Part shown: piece by piece, positions 1-22,947 of the stretch
How positions within the stretch are numbered: the first letter of the stretch is position 1
Layout: the number at the start of each line of letters is the position of its first letter
Source of the DNA: Synechococcus sp. MW101C3
Lineage (GTDB): Bacteria > Cyanobacteriota > Cyanobacteriia > PCC-6307 > Cyanobiaceae
DNA: 64,000 bases
Reading direction: 5' to 3'
Assembly (NCBI RefSeq): GCF_002252635.1
Contig: NZ_NQKX01000001.1
Span: 186,001 to 250,000 of the forward strand
Made by a program: the position numbers and the translations under genes
Notes under the pieces: generated by a model
Told to the model about the DNA's origin: nothing
Database searches by the model: none
Seen by the model: the letters and a program-made list of their open reading frames with translations, nothing else

Positions 1-151
1 TCACATCGCCGCCTTCACCAGTGCGGATCTGCACCAGAACGATGCAGGGATGGCGATGGGTCTGGATCTGCGCCTCCACCACGCGAAATCCGGTTGTGTC
101 AGCCACCCGGCGCGCGAGGGATTCCAGTGCGGGAAGAAGGGGGTGGGGCAC
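1..151 (-). CDS. rimP: Ribosome maturation factor RimP, N-terminal part (runs off the window)
   Basis: This is the first 50 codons of RimP, which assists maturation of the 30S ribosomal subunit in the cytoplasm. The reading frame starts at a GTG (149-151, reverse strand) with MPHPLLPALESLARRVAD, followed by GFRVVEAQIQTHRHP and ending at the window edge in GEGGDV. This is the usual N-terminal layout of cyanobacterial RimP, where a short helix leads into the first strand. The rest of the gene lies left of position 1. In cyanobacteria nusA usually follows, but that cannot be seen here. The call rests on recognising a short stretch, so it is good but not certain. Confidence 0.85.
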   Translation of the reverse strand, partial: MPHPLLPALESLARRVADTTGFRVVEAQIQTHRHPCIVLVQIRTGEGGDV

Positions 152-306
152 CGGGGCGGGTCAGGAGCAGTGGAGCGAGCCCGACCGGCTCCTGCAGAGA
201 ACTGCCCCGGACGCTGGAGCAAGCTCATGCGCCTGGGTATGCCCGCCGGGCACTTCGTCATCCTAGAGGTCGGTGCTCCAGCACCGCCCAGCGGCCAGGC
301 GACGCC

Positions 307-591
307 TCACTCCGTGGTGCCCAGGCTGGTGCTCGGAGCGCCGCCGAACAGGCCGAGGCTGGGGGCCTCCCCATAAAAGTCGTCCACCCCCGCTTCACCG
401 CGCAGGGCCGCGTCCTGGTTGATGCAGCGCTGCGGCTCCTTCACGTATTGACAGACCCTCGCCCAGAGCTTGGCGCGGGTGCCGGGAGCGCCCTGGCTGA
501 AGAGCACCTGGTCATTGCCACCGACCATCCCCTGGATCTCCACCTGACAAAGTGCGCAGCGCACGCGGGTGCCGGGGGGGATCGAAGCCAT
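307..591 (-). CDS. Conserved cyanobacterial small protein, function unknown
   Basis: A 94-residue soluble protein beginning MASIPPGTRVRCALCQVEIQ. It contains a CxxC pair (CALC) near the N-terminus and a central motif KLWARVCQYVKEPQRCINQD that I recognise from hypothetical proteins of marine and freshwater Synechococcus. The four cysteines could bind metal, but this is only a possibility. The gene lies upstream of rimP on the same strand with a 155-nt gap, and diverges from the phosphoesterase at 696. No function can be assigned. Confidence 0.7.
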   Translation of the reverse strand: MASIPPGTRVRCALCQVEIQGMVGGNDQVLFSQGAPGTRAKLWARVCQYVKEPQRCINQDAALRGEAGVDDFYGEAPSLGLFGGAPSTSLGTTE

Positions 592-649
592 GGCATGGCG
601 GCGGTTGGAGGCAACTTAGGCTGCTATCTGCGGGCCCGGGCCCCACTGT

Positions 650-680
650 TGCGACGTCGAAAAGGTGCGACGTCAAAAAG
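650..680. promoter_or_regulatory. Direct repeat with GACGTC core in the divergent intergenic region
   Basis: Two 15-bp copies, TGCGACGTCGAAAAG (650-664) and TGCGACGTCAAAAAG (666-680), match at 14 of 15 positions with a 16-bp period. Each contains the palindrome GACGTC. They lie between the divergent starts at 591 and 696, only 16-46 bp from the phosphoesterase start. This spacing suits a regulator-binding site or a 5' untranslated element. The binding role is inferred. Confidence 0.4.
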
Positions 681-695
681 TTCCCGTTGCCAGCT

Positions 696-2815
<2,120 letters not shown>

Positions 2816-2861
2816 GCCTGCCCGCGCCCTTGCTACGGTCACGGCCTTTGGCGCGCCTTCG

Positions 2862-3575
2862 ATGTCAGATCTGCAGGACCGCATGAAGCAGGCGGTGGCT
2901 GCTGCGGCCGTTGACCAGATCCGGGATGGCATGGTGCTGGGTCTGGGCTCAGGCTCCACGGCCGCCTTGATGATCAAGGAGCTGGGCGCCAAGCTCAGCC
3001 GTGGCGAACTCACCAACATCGTGGGCGTGACCACGTCGTTTCAAGGCGAAGTGCTGGCTGCGGAGCTCGGCATCCCGCTGCAGAGCCTCAACGCGGTGGA
3101 GCGGATTGACCTGGCGATCGACGGTGCCGATGAAGTCGACCCCAACTTCCAGCTGATCAAGGGCGGCGGTGCCTGCCACGTGCAGGAAAAGCTGGTGGCG
3201 CGCCGTGCCCAGCGCTTCGTTGTGGTGGTGGATTCCACCAAGCTCGTGGAACGGCTCAATCTGGGTTTTCTTCTGCCGGTGGAGGTGCTGCCCGCCGCCT
3301 GGCGTCAGGTGAAGTCGGAGCTGGAGGTGATCGGCGCGGAGGTGGAGCTGCGCATGGCCGTGCGTAAGGCCGGCCCGGTGGTGACCGACCAGGGCAATCT
3401 CGTGCTCGACCTGAAGTTCCCCGGCGGGATCGGCGACCCGGTTTCGCTGGAGCAGGAGATCAACAACATCCCCGGCGTGCTTGAAAACGGTCTGTTCGTC
3501 AACCTGGCCGACCAGGTGCTGGTGGGTCAGATCACCGACGGCGTGCCCGAGGTGAAAGACCTGCCGAAGCGCTGA
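2862..3575 (+). CDS. rpiA: Ribose-5-phosphate isomerase A
   Basis: A 237-residue RpiA, interconverting ribose 5-phosphate and ribulose 5-phosphate in the Calvin cycle and pentose phosphate pathway. Motifs visible are GLGSGSTA near the N-terminus, the catalytic-site segment [11 protein letters not shown] and the lysine-containing [12 protein letters not shown]. The start is ATG 2862 ([12 protein letters not shown]); upstream in-frame sequence overlaps the end of the protease gene and is not RpiA-like. Length matches the family. It ends convergent with hisD, 48 nt away. Confidence 0.96.
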   Translation: MSDLQDRMKQAVAAAAVDQIRDGMVLGLGSGSTAALMIKELGAKLSRGELTNIVGVTTSFQGEVLAAELGIPLQSLNAVERIDLAIDGADEVDPNFQLIKGGGACHVQEKLVARRAQRFVVVVDSTKLVERLNLGFLLPVEVLPAAWRQVKSELEVIGAEVELRMAVRKAGPVVTDQGNLVLDLKFPGGIGDPVSLEQEINNIPGVLENGLFVNLADQVLVGQITDGVPEVKDLPKR

Positions 3576-3623
3576 CCGGCGTCAGCGGTTGTGGCGGCGT
3601 GACAAGAGCGGTTGCGGCGGGCT

Positions 3624-5347
<1,724 letters not shown>

Positions 5348-5546
5348 TCGCCCGCCGGGGTTTCTCTCCTTTGTTCATCAACGCAGCTCACTGCCTGAGC
5401 TTGCAGGCACTGCAGCCCCGGCAGATGTCCTACAGGTGCCACCCCCTCCAAGCTGCCCTCCCCTGCAGGGCTCCTTGCAGTTCAGGGCACTACCTCGTCT
5501 CCACCTCTCTGTCCGGTCTACGCCGCTGCCCTTCCACGCCGCCGTC

Positions 5547-6395
5547 ATGACAGGCCAGTCCGCGCCAGCACTGACCACGCCAGCGTTTACCACGCCAGCA
5601 CTGATCGACAGCCACTGCCATCTGGTGTTTCGCAACTTCGAGCACGATCTCGAGGACGTGATTCAGCGTTGGCGCCAGGCCGGGGTGGTCTCCCTGCTGC
5701 ACGCCTGCGTCGAACCTGCCGAGATTCCGGCGATTCGCGCCCTCGCCGATCGCATCCCTGAGCTGCGCTACTCCGTGGGGGTTCATCCGCTCGACACCGA
5801 GCATTGGCAGGACGACACCCCCGCGGTGCTGCGCGCTGCCGCTCAGGCCGATGGGCGGGTGGTGGCGATCGGGGAGCTGGGCCTTGACAGCTTCCGTGCC
5901 ACCAATCTTCAGGTGCAGCTTGACATCCTGCGTCCGCAGCTGGACCTGGCCGTGGAGCTGGATCTCCCGGTGATCATCCACTGCCGCGATGCGGCCGAAC
6001 CCATGCTGGCCGAGCTGCGAGCCCGGCAGAGCGAAGGACGCTGCCCCCGCGGGGTGATGCACTGCTGGGGCGGAACCCCTGAAGAAATGGAAGGGTTTCT
6101 GGAGCTGGGGCTGCTGATCAGCTTCAGCGGCACCGTCACCTTCGCCAAAGCCGAAGCCACCCACGCCTGTGCCCGCCAGGTGCCGGCCGACCGCTATCTG
6201 GTGGAAACCGATTGCCCGTTCCTCGCACCGGTCCCCCGTCGGGGCAAGCGCAATGAACCCTCCTTTGTGGCCTCCGTGGCCGAGCGGATGGCTGTGTTGC
6301 GCGGGGAAACCCTCACAGAAGTGGCGGCTTGCAGCACCGCCAATGCGGTAGGTCTTTTTCGACTTCCTGTGACATCCATTCCTCAATGTGTATGA
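5547..6395 (+). CDS. tatD: TatD-family metal-dependent hydrolase
   Basis: A 282-residue TatD-type amidohydrolase fold enzyme; family members show DNase activity. Metal ligands are seen as DSHCHL (H-x-H), the glutamate in IGELGLD, HCRD, MHCWGG and the terminal aspartate in VETDCPFL. The ATG at 5547 follows a short Thr/Pro/Ala-rich leader of about 20 residues before the domain begins. It lies between rpsT and rpoB on the same strand. The C-terminus ends abruptly after LFRLPV, which is normal for the family. Confidence 0.93.
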   Translation: MTGQSAPALTTPAFTTPALIDSHCHLVFRNFEHDLEDVIQRWRQAGVVSLLHACVEPAEIPAIRALADRIPELRYSVGVHPLDTEHWQDDTPAVLRAAAQADGRVVAIGELGLDSFRATNLQVQLDILRPQLDLAVELDLPVIIHCRDAAEPMLAELRARQSEGRCPRGVMHCWGGTPEEMEGFLELGLLISFSGTVTFAKAEATHACARQVPADRYLVETDCPFLAPVPRRGKRNEPSFVASVAERMAVLRGETLTEVAACSTANAVGLFRLPVTSIPQCV

Positions 6396-6466
6396 TGTTT
6401 TATTGGTCTGGCAGCGCGAGCGCTCCATTGTCGACGTCAGCAGTCTTGAACAGAGCTCCATAGGCC

Positions 6467-6509
6467 GGATTCAGGCGGGCCGCCCCTTCCGGCTACACCC
6501 GCCTGATCC
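6467..6509 (+). promoter_or_regulatory. Strong hairpin in the 230-nt tatD-rpoB intergenic region
   Basis: An inverted repeat pairs GGATTCAGGCGGG (6467-6479) with CCCGCCTGATCC (6498-6509), giving a 12-bp stem with one bulged T and an 18-nt loop. It is 117 nt upstream of the rpoB start and has no run of T after it. It may terminate or attenuate transcription between tatD and rpoB, or fold in the rpoB leader RNA. Only the structure is seen; the role is inferred. Confidence 0.45.
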
Positions 6510-6625
6510 GCCCGCTTCCAGCGCGCAGGCGGCTCATTCCCCCTTGCCTTGAGCCCCAGGGCATTTCAAGCCGCTGACGCCCCCGTTCCAGGTCACTCCT
6601 CCCCCTCCGTACTGCAGGTCCCCGC

Positions 6626-9922
<3,297 letters not shown>

Positions 9923-9976
9923 AGATCCACGCCTGATCCGTTCCGTACTCCTTGACGTCCGCGCGACACCCCGGCC

Positions 9977-17245
<7,269 letters not shown>

Positions 17246-17412
17246 GGCCTTTCCCCTGAGGCCACTCCGCTGTGGCGCGCGGATGAGACAGGCGCGCCGC
17301 CGTTGTACGGCATGCCAGCGCGTCTTTTGCAGACGGCCTCACCCAGGCACGCTGAAGCCGCTGGATCAGGGCCGCTCTCACCCACCAGCCAACAACGACC
17401 GTGGGTCACCCG

Positions 17413-18699
17413 TCAGGTGGCATCGCGGGAGGGATCGAACGCCCCGCGGGCTTCCGCTTCGCTCCATGGCGTGAGCTGAAGCATCAGCAGGAAGGCCGGC
17501 AGCGCTGCCGTCACGGTGAACAGGAAGAACGGTCCCCATCCCGCCCGCTCGGCCACGAGCCCGGCGGGTGCCGCCAGCACCGAGCGGCTCATGGCGTAGA
17601 CGCCGGAGAACAGGGCGTACTGGGTGGCGGAGAAGCGCGGGTTGCAGAGGCTCATCAGCAGGGCCACGAACACCGCGCCCACCATCCCGCCGGAGAGATT
17701 CTCCAGGCTCACCACCGTGATCAGCCCTGCCAGCCCGCCTCCGAACTGGGCGAGTGCCCAGTAGCTGAGATTGCCGAGCGCCCCGGCGACGGCAAACAGC
17801 CACAGGGAGCGGTTCATGCCCAGCCGGCTGAACAGCACGCCCCCCAGCACCGTGCCCGCCATCGTGGCGGCCACCGCCCAGCCGCCTTGCACCAGGCCGA
17901 TGTCGGCGGGGCTGAAGCCCTGGCTGGTCAGGAACGGGATGGCCATGGCGCTCAGCAGGCCATCCGGCCAGCGGTAGAGCAGCACCAGCAGCAGCAGTTG
18001 CCAGGAGCGGTTCGGGCCGCTGCGCCGCAGGAATTCCCGGGCTGGGCCCAGCACCGCCTGGCGCAGGCTGGTGACCGGATGGTCGATGGCGGGCAGCCGC
18101 GGTGCCGTCAGGGTGAACGGCAGCATGGCGGCGATCAGCACCGCCGAGCCGAGAAAGGCCGCCGGCCAGCCGAAGCGCCCGGCCAGCAGGAATCCCCCTG
18201 CCCCCACTGCCAGCATCGCCGCCCGGTAGCCCAGCGAGGCGGCGGCCGCACCGGGCCCCCGCTCCAGTTCCGACAGCAGGTCGGTCCGGTAAGCATCCAC
18301 GGCGATGTCCTGGGTGGCGCTGCAGATCGCCAGCACCAGCGCCATCACGCCGATGGCGGCGAGGCTGGTGGCGTCGGTGCTCGGCCGCAGCAGCGCCATC
18401 GCGGCGGTGACCACCACCAGCACCAGCTGCAGCAGCACCAACCAGCCCCGGCGCCGGTCGGGCCAGGGGATCGGCCAGCGATCCAGCAGCGGCGCCCAGA
18501 ACAGCTTCAAGGTGTAGGGCAATTCGGCCAGGGGAATCAGGCCGATCAACCCCAGCGGAACCTGGCTGGCGCTCAGCCAGCCCTGCAGCAGGCGGCTGCC
18601 CACCATGTAGGGAGCACCGCTGGCCACACCGGCGGCCGCCACGGCCACAAGCCGGCGCCAGGACGGAACGGTTGGGGCAGGGCTGGAAACAGGCGGCAA
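17413..18699 (-). CDS. AmpG-like MFS transporter
   Basis: A 428-residue integral membrane protein with about 12 hydrophobic helices. The motif CSATQDIAVDAYRTDLL is typical of the AmpG muropeptide/acetyl-CoA transporter branch of the MFS, and AELPYTLKLFWAPLLDR matches its early loop. Its role may be import of cell-wall fragments, but the substrate is not shown. The frame opens at TTG 18699; an alternative GTG is at 18648, so the start is uncertain. It diverges from the 41-residue gene at 18763. Confidence 0.85.
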   Translation of the reverse strand: MPPVSSPAPTVPSWRRLVAVAAAGVASGAPYMVGSRLLQGWLSASQVPLGLIGLIPLAELPYTLKLFWAPLLDRWPIPWPDRRRGWLVLLQLVLVVVTAAMALLRPSTDATSLAAIGVMALVLAICSATQDIAVDAYRTDLLSELERGPGAAAASLGYRAAMLAVGAGGFLLAGRFGWPAAFLGSAVLIAAMLPFTLTAPRLPAIDHPVTSLRQAVLGPAREFLRRSGPNRSWQLLLLVLLYRWPDGLLSAMAIPFLTSQGFSPADIGLVQGGWAVAATMAGTVLGGVLFSRLGMNRSLWLFAVAGALGNLSYWALAQFGGGLAGLITVVSLENLSGGMVGAVFVALLMSLCNPRFSATQYALFSGVYAMSRSVLAAPAGLVAERAGWGPFFLFTVTAALPAFLLMLQLTPWSEAEARGAFDPSRDAT

Positions 18700-18762
18700 G
18701 GGTCCCGTTCACGACTGGGCGAACCCTATGCCTTCAGAATGCCAACACCACCAGGACTTTCC

Positions 18763-18888
18763 GTGTCGTTCTTTCGCTCCACCCTGCTGCCGGCCGGAAT
18801 CGTGCTGCTCTTCGGCCTGGCCCTGTTCGCCGTGAGTGCGAGGATCTGGCTTCCCGGCGACATGGCAGCGCCTGCGCCGATTGGATGA
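18763..18888 (+). CDS. Conserved 41-residue single-span membrane protein
   Basis: The frame reads MSFFRSTLLPAGIVLLFGL, continues ALFAVSARIWLPGDMAAP and ends PIG. One hydrophobic helix spans about residues 8-26, followed by a short Pro/Ala-rich tail. I recognise this as a small protein found across marine Synechococcus, without a known function. GTG 18763 is chosen because sequence upstream of it is not conserved in character. The HEAT-repeat gene begins 20 nt after it on the same strand. It is too short for default gene callers. Confidence 0.65.
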   Translation: MSFFRSTLLPAGIVLLFGLALFAVSARIWLPGDMAAPAPIG

Positions 18889-18908
18889 GGAGGGGCAGTC
18901 TGGTGCCC

Positions 18909-19724
18909 ATGGAAGACGAAGCCAGCAGCGAATCCGTGCCGCCGTTCTCAAGGAGCCCGGCGGAACTGGCGTTCGATCCGGAGCTGCTGGCCGGTGAGCT
19001 GGCTCAGGAACTGGCTCTCGATCCGCTTGATGCCATCGACACGCTCGAACCTGGCCAGGGCGACATCGCCGCTGAGTGCGATCTGGGCCTGGAGCTGCTG
19101 GCCGGCAGCCACGACCAGTGCATGCAGGGGCTGCGCATCTTCTGCGAACACCGCGATCCCCGCGCCGTGCCACGGCTGCTGCCGTTGCTGGCTTCCACCT
19201 GCCCGATCCTGCGGATGAGCGCGGTGTACGCCCTCGGGCGCAACCCCGATCCGCGGGCGGTGGAGCCCTTGCTGGCCCTCCTTCAGGACGATGCCAACGG
19301 CTACGTGCGCAAGGCGGTGGCCTGGAGCCTGGGCAATTACCCGGAAGCGCCGGTGCTCAACCCCTTGATCCGGGCGCTTCAGCTCGACATCGCCGCCGTG
19401 CGTCTGTGGGCAGCCGGGTCGCTGGCGGATGCCGGCAGCACGGGAGCGGCCAAGGCGGATCAGGCGGCTGCCCAGCTGCTGCTGAGCCTGCGGATCGACA
19501 GCGAGCCGGTGGTGCGCAGCAACAGCGCCTGGTCACTCGGCCGCCTGTACGACCATCTCGTCCCCCCGCGCCAGTCGGAGCTGGTGGGTGTGCTTGTGGA
19601 CGTGTTGCTGAACGACAACGACGCCACCGTGCGCGACGAGGCCCGCGTGGCCCTGGAGCAACTGGAGGATCCCTCCGTGCTGGAACGGTTGCAGACACTG
19701 GTCGATGAGGGCCTGCTGAACTGA
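18909..19724 (+). CDS. HEAT-repeat protein
   Basis: A 271-residue soluble protein. After an acidic N-terminal region it has several HEAT-like helical repeats, for example AVPRLLPLLAST, LRMSAVYALGRNPDPRAVEPLLALL, YVRKAVAWSLGNYPEAPVLNPLI and VVRSNSAWSLGRLYDH. Such repeats mediate protein binding; in cyanobacteria the fold is shared with phycobilin lyases (CpcE/F, NblB), but the cited repeats alone do not prove lyase activity. ATG 18909 is preferred over GTG 18903. It heads a same-strand series with a DUF2997 protein, Ycf35 and a ferredoxin. Confidence 0.8.
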   Translation: MEDEASSESVPPFSRSPAELAFDPELLAGELAQELALDPLDAIDTLEPGQGDIAAECDLGLELLAGSHDQCMQGLRIFCEHRDPRAVPRLLPLLASTCPILRMSAVYALGRNPDPRAVEPLLALLQDDANGYVRKAVAWSLGNYPEAPVLNPLIRALQLDIAAVRLWAAGSLADAGSTGAAKADQAAAQLLLSLRIDSEPVVRSNSAWSLGRLYDHLVPPRQSELVGVLVDVLLNDNDATVRDEARVALEQLEDPSVLERLQTLVDEGLLN

Positions 19725-19780
19725 AGCGCCGCACGGTTTGATCGATCCGGCTAGCATCCGGCCACGCTTTCTGCCGCAGG

Positions 19781-19993
19781 ATGGCTCAGCACACCATCCG
19801 ATTTCGCATCCGGCCCGACGGCACCGTCGAGGAGCTGGTCCAGGGATTTCGTGGTGAGGGCTGCCAGCAGCTGACCGAGCGGATCGAATCCAGCCTCGGC
19901 AGCGTTCAGCAACGCAGCAGCACGGCGGAAGCCTTCCAGAGCCAGATCCAGACCTCCTCGGCGGCTTTGCCGGTCGAGCAGCGTTCCGCCTGA
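19781..19993 (+). CDS. DUF2997-like small protein
   Basis: A 70-residue protein beginning MAQHTIRFRIRPDGTVEELV, with a following GxxCQQLTERIE segment. This matches the DUF2997 pattern, in which a short beta-strand pair precedes a helix. It is found adjacent to ycf35 in cyanobacteria. The ATG at 19781 is unambiguous. Its C-terminal half is Ser/Gln-rich and may be disordered. Function is unknown, but the conserved neighbourhood implies a shared role with Ycf35. Confidence 0.8.
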   Translation: MAQHTIRFRIRPDGTVEELVQGFRGEGCQQLTERIESSLGSVQQRSSTAEAFQSQIQTSSAALPVEQRSA

Positions 19994-20020
19994 ACCCTTC
20001 ACTGTTCGCCCCCTGTTTCG

Positions 20021-20413
20021 ATGTCGCACTTCAGCACCGTCAAGACCGAGCTCCGCGACCGTGAGGCCCTTCTCGGCGCCCTGCGTGATCTCGGCCATGA
20101 GCCTGATCCGAGCGAGCGCCCGGTGCGCGGCTATCGCGGCCAGACCGTGCTCGCCGACCTTTGCGTGGCGCAAAGCGGTGGCGGCGATATCGGCTTCCGC
20201 TGGAATGCCACCAGCAACAGCTACGAGCTGGTGACCGACCTCGATCTGTGGAAGCAGCCCGTGCCTGTGGAGCGCTTCCTGGCCCAGGTCACCCAGCGCT
20301 ACGCACTCCGTTCCATTCTTGCCGCTTCGGCAGCGGAAGGGTTCCAGGTCACGGAGCAGACCCAGGCCGTCGACGGCAGCATCGAGTTGGTCGTGTCCCG
20401 CTGGGACGCCTGA
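20021..20413 (+). CDS. ycf35: Ycf35 (DUF1257) family protein
   Basis: A 130-residue protein beginning MSHFSTVKTELRD, continuing LLGALRDLGHEP and containing GGGDIGFRWN and YELVTDLDLW. These are the Ycf35/DUF1257 signatures also found in red algal plastid genomes. Function is not established. The gene sits 27 nt after the DUF2997 protein and 4 nt before the ferredoxin, which points to a single transcript. Length is normal. Confidence 0.9.
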   Translation: MSHFSTVKTELRDREALLGALRDLGHEPDPSERPVRGYRGQTVLADLCVAQSGGGDIGFRWNATSNSYELVTDLDLWKQPVPVERFLAQVTQRYALRSILAASAAEGFQVTEQTQAVDGSIELVVSRWDA

Positions 20414-20417
20414 GTCC

Positions 20418-20870
20418 GTGCCGCCTGACCGGCTCGAGTCCGCCACGGCAGCCACCGGCTCTGGTGCAGTCCCGGGCGCTGCTGCAGCTGCTGATCCTTC
20501 GCTGGCTTTCACGGCCGCGGCCACGGCACGCCCTGTGCCCACCGGGCGTGAACCGCTGCTGGGCGGGCGTCTGCGTCAGCGGGCCGTCTGGGTCGACGAG
20601 GCCGTTTGCATCGGCTGCCGTTACTGCGCCCACGTGGCCGGTAACACCTTTCTGGTGGAGCCCGTGTGGGGACGCTCACGTGCGATCCGTCAGGACGGTG
20701 ATAGCACCGAGACGATTCAAGAAGCGATCGATACCTGCCCCGTCGACTGCATTCACTGGGTGGCCTACGAGGAGATCCCGGCGCTGGAGGAGCAACTGCG
20801 CCAGCAGGAGCTTCACCCTCTGGGCCTGCCCTGCGCGGCACGGGTCAAGCGCACCCTGCCCCGGCCCTGA
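20418..20870 (+). CDS. [4Fe-4S] ferredoxin-domain protein
   Basis: A 150-residue protein. An Ala/Thr-rich N-terminal part precedes a ferredoxin domain with CIGCRYCAHVAGNTF (C-x2-C-x2-C) and the distal ligand in DTCPVDCIHW, so one [4Fe-4S] cluster is expected. The GTG at 20418 lies 4 nt after ycf35; the frame is open upstream but only as a shadow of ycf35. The C-terminus (LPCAARVKRTLPRP) is not ferredoxin-like. The electron partner is unknown; the operon suggests Ycf35 or the HEAT protein. Confidence 0.85.
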   Translation: MPPDRLESATAATGSGAVPGAAAAADPSLAFTAAATARPVPTGREPLLGGRLRQRAVWVDEAVCIGCRYCAHVAGNTFLVEPVWGRSRAIRQDGDSTETIQEAIDTCPVDCIHWVAYEEIPALEEQLRQQELHPLGLPCAARVKRTLPRP

Positions 20871-20902
20871 ATCTCCCCACCCGTCCCGCAGCAGCACCGG
20901 TG

Positions 20903-22117
20903 ATGCCGCCCATCCCCACGCGCCGTTTCGGCCGCACCGGTCTGCCCATGCCGGTGCTTTCACTCGGCGGCATGCGCTACCAGCAGAGCTGGAGCGACCT
21001 TCCCGGCGACCAGATCACCCCGGCCAGCCAGGCGAATGTGGCGGCCACCCTGGAGCGGGCCCGCGCCCATGGCCTGCATCACATCGAAACGGCGCGCCAC
21101 TACGGCACCTCTGAACGGCAGCTGGGCTGGCTGCTGGGGCCCACGCCGGATCCGCAGCGCATCCTCCAGACCAAGGTGCCGCCGCACGAGGATCCCGCCG
21201 CCTTCGAGGCCGAGCTGGAACTCAGCTGTGCGCGGCTCCAGGTGGAGCGGCTCGATCTGCTGGCCATCCATGGCGTCAACCTGCCGGAGCACCTGCAGCA
21301 GACCCTCCGCCCGGGCGGCTGCCTGGAGGTGGTGCGCCGCTGGCAGCGCGACGGCAGGCTCGGCTCTGTCGGCTTCTCCACCCATGCTCCGCTGCCGCTG
21401 ATCCTGGAGGCGATCGAAAGTGATGCCTTCGATTACATCAACCTGCACTGGTATTTCATCCGCCAGCAGAACAGCGCGGCGATCGAGGCCGCCCACCGCC
21501 ATGACATGGGCGTGTTCCTGATCAGCCCCACCGACAAGGGGGGGCACCTGCACAGCCCCTCGGAGCGGCTGTGTGAGCTGTGCGCGCCACTGCATCCGAT
21601 CGTGTTCAACGATCTTTTCTGCCTCGCCAACGCCGACGTGCACACACTCAGCGTCGGAGCGGCCTGCCCCCAGGACCTCGACCTGCACCTGGAGGCTGTG
21701 CAGCGGCTCCCCGAGGCTGATCAGCTGCTGCCGCCGGTGCTGGAGCGGCTGGAACAAGCGCGGCTCGACGCGCTCGGCGCTGCCTGGCTGGCCAGCTGGC
21801 AGGAGGGGCTGCCCGACTGGAGCGACACCCCCGGTGGCATCAACGTGCCGGTGCTGCTCTGGCTGTACAACCTGCTGGAAGCCTGGGACCTCGAGAGCTT
21901 CGGCCGCGCTCGCTACGGCCTGCTGGGGCAGGGGGGGCACTGGTTTCCCGGTGCCAATGCCGATGCCCTCGATGCCGAGGTGAGCGAGGCGGCGTTGTTG
22001 GCGGCTCTACGGGCCAGCCCCTGGGCCGCCCAGATCCCCGAGCTGCTGCGCCGACTGCGCCGTCGGCTCGGAGGTACCCCGCACCAGCGGCTGATGGCCG
22101 GGGAGGCGGCCGCCTAG
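20903..22117 (+). CDS. Aldo/keto reductase family protein
   Basis: A 404-residue oxidoreductase-like protein. The AKR barrel is visible from [25 protein letters not shown], with [18 protein letters not shown] (tyrosine in the active-site position) and LLAIHGVN. The C-terminal half has a longer insert than classical AKRs and lacks the CxxC-type cluster seen in some fused family members. ATG 20903 directly follows a GTG at 20900. Its stop overlaps the stop of rsmG by 4 nt on the opposite strand. Substrate unknown. Confidence 0.85.
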   Translation: MPPIPTRRFGRTGLPMPVLSLGGMRYQQSWSDLPGDQITPASQANVAATLERARAHGLHHIETARHYGTSERQLGWLLGPTPDPQRILQTKVPPHEDPAAFEAELELSCARLQVERLDLLAIHGVNLPEHLQQTLRPGGCLEVVRRWQRDGRLGSVGFSTHAPLPLILEAIESDAFDYINLHWYFIRQQNSAAIEAAHRHDMGVFLISPTDKGGHLHSPSERLCELCAPLHPIVFNDLFCLANADVHTLSVGAACPQDLDLHLEAVQRLPEADQLLPPVLERLEQARLDALGAAWLASWQEGLPDWSDTPGGINVPVLLWLYNLLEAWDLESFGRARYGLLGQGGHWFPGANADALDAEVSEAALLAALRASPWAAQIPELLRRLRRRLGGTPHQRLMAGEAAA

Positions 22118-22872
22118 CCCAGCGGCAGCTTGGCGGGTACGCCCACGGGACGGGGGTAGAGCCTGGGGCATGGTCCAGTGGAAGCCACCACCACGGCATG
22201 GCGCACACCACGGCCTGACGGCAGCTCCTGCCGCTCCACCCGCCGCAGCTCCGCCCGCAGGGGCAGCACGGCCCGCTCCATGGCCTGCTGGTCTTCGGCG
22301 CCCCACTGGCCCCGGTAGAGCAGCGCCTGGCCCCCGGGCCTGAGCAGCGGCACCAGATATTCGGCCACCACCGGCGCCGCGGCCACGGCGCGGGCCAGGG
22401 CCCAGTCGAAGCGGCCGCGGCAATCACGGCTGTGGCCTGTGAGTTCCGCCCGCTCGCACCGCACCACCACCCGCTCGCCCAGATCCAGCGCGGCGGCCAT
22501 CGCCTGCACGGCCGCCGCCTTGCGGCCCACCGAATCCACCAGGGTGAGCCGCGCCTGGGGCAGGGCGATCGCCAGCACCAGGCCGGGGAAGCCGCCGCCG
22601 GTGCCCACGTCCACCAGCTGCAGCGGCGCCGCCGGGCTACATAGCAGGGAGCGCCAGGGCCAGAGGCTGTCGAACACCTGGGCGATCCAGTAGTCGTCGC
22701 CCTCCACCAGCCGGGTGAGGTTGAGGCGGCCATTCCACTGGCGCAGCTCCTGCTGCAGCGCTTCGAGTGCGCCCAACTGCGCCGCGTCGGGTTGCCAGCC
22801 GAGTGCGGGCCAGATCGTGGTCAGGTCTCTGGCCTGGTCCGGGGGGCTGAGGGGATCGAGCGGAGCGTTCAT
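22114..22872 (-). CDS. rsmG: 16S rRNA (guanine527-N7)-methyltransferase RsmG
   Basis: A 252-residue SAM-dependent methyltransferase (formerly GidB). Family features are [17 protein letters not shown], the SAM-binding [31 protein letters not shown] and the [11 protein letters not shown] segment. The start [16 protein letters not shown] is ATG 22872. It diverges from the J-domain gene at 22948 and its stop overlaps the aldo/keto reductase stop. Length is normal for cyanobacteria. Confidence 0.93.
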   Translation of the reverse strand: MNAPLDPLSPPDQARDLTTIWPALGWQPDAAQLGALEALQQELRQWNGRLNLTRLVEGDDYWIAQVFDSLWPWRSLLCSPAAPLQLVDVGTGGGFPGLVLAIALPQARLTLVDSVGRKAAAVQAMAAALDLGERVVVRCERAELTGHSRDCRGRFDWALARAVAAAPVVAEYLVPLLRPGGQALLYRGQWGAEDQQAMERAVLPLRAELRRVERQELPSGRGVRHAVVVASTGPCPRLYPRPVGVPAKLPLG

Positions 22873-22947
22873 TCCCTAGGAGGTCACCATCCGCGCCGGC
22901 AGAACCGACTGAGATCTCTAGGATCTCGCAGACCCGGTGCGGGCTTG

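Noticed and set aside
1-261. 86-codon reverse-strand frame at the window start
   Set aside because: It is a shadow of the true rimP frame, which is in a different phase and reads as conserved RimP N-terminus.
17283-17412. Small genes between rlmN and the MFS transporter
   Set aside because: Short frames on both strands there lack conserved features. A 5-bp GGCCT/AGGCC pair after rlmN is too weak to call a terminator.
17378-18712. 444-codon frame overlapping the MFS transporter
   Set aside because: It is another phase of the same strand. The translated protein is Gly/Arg/Ala-rich without membrane helices, whereas the 17413-18699 frame gives AmpG motifs.
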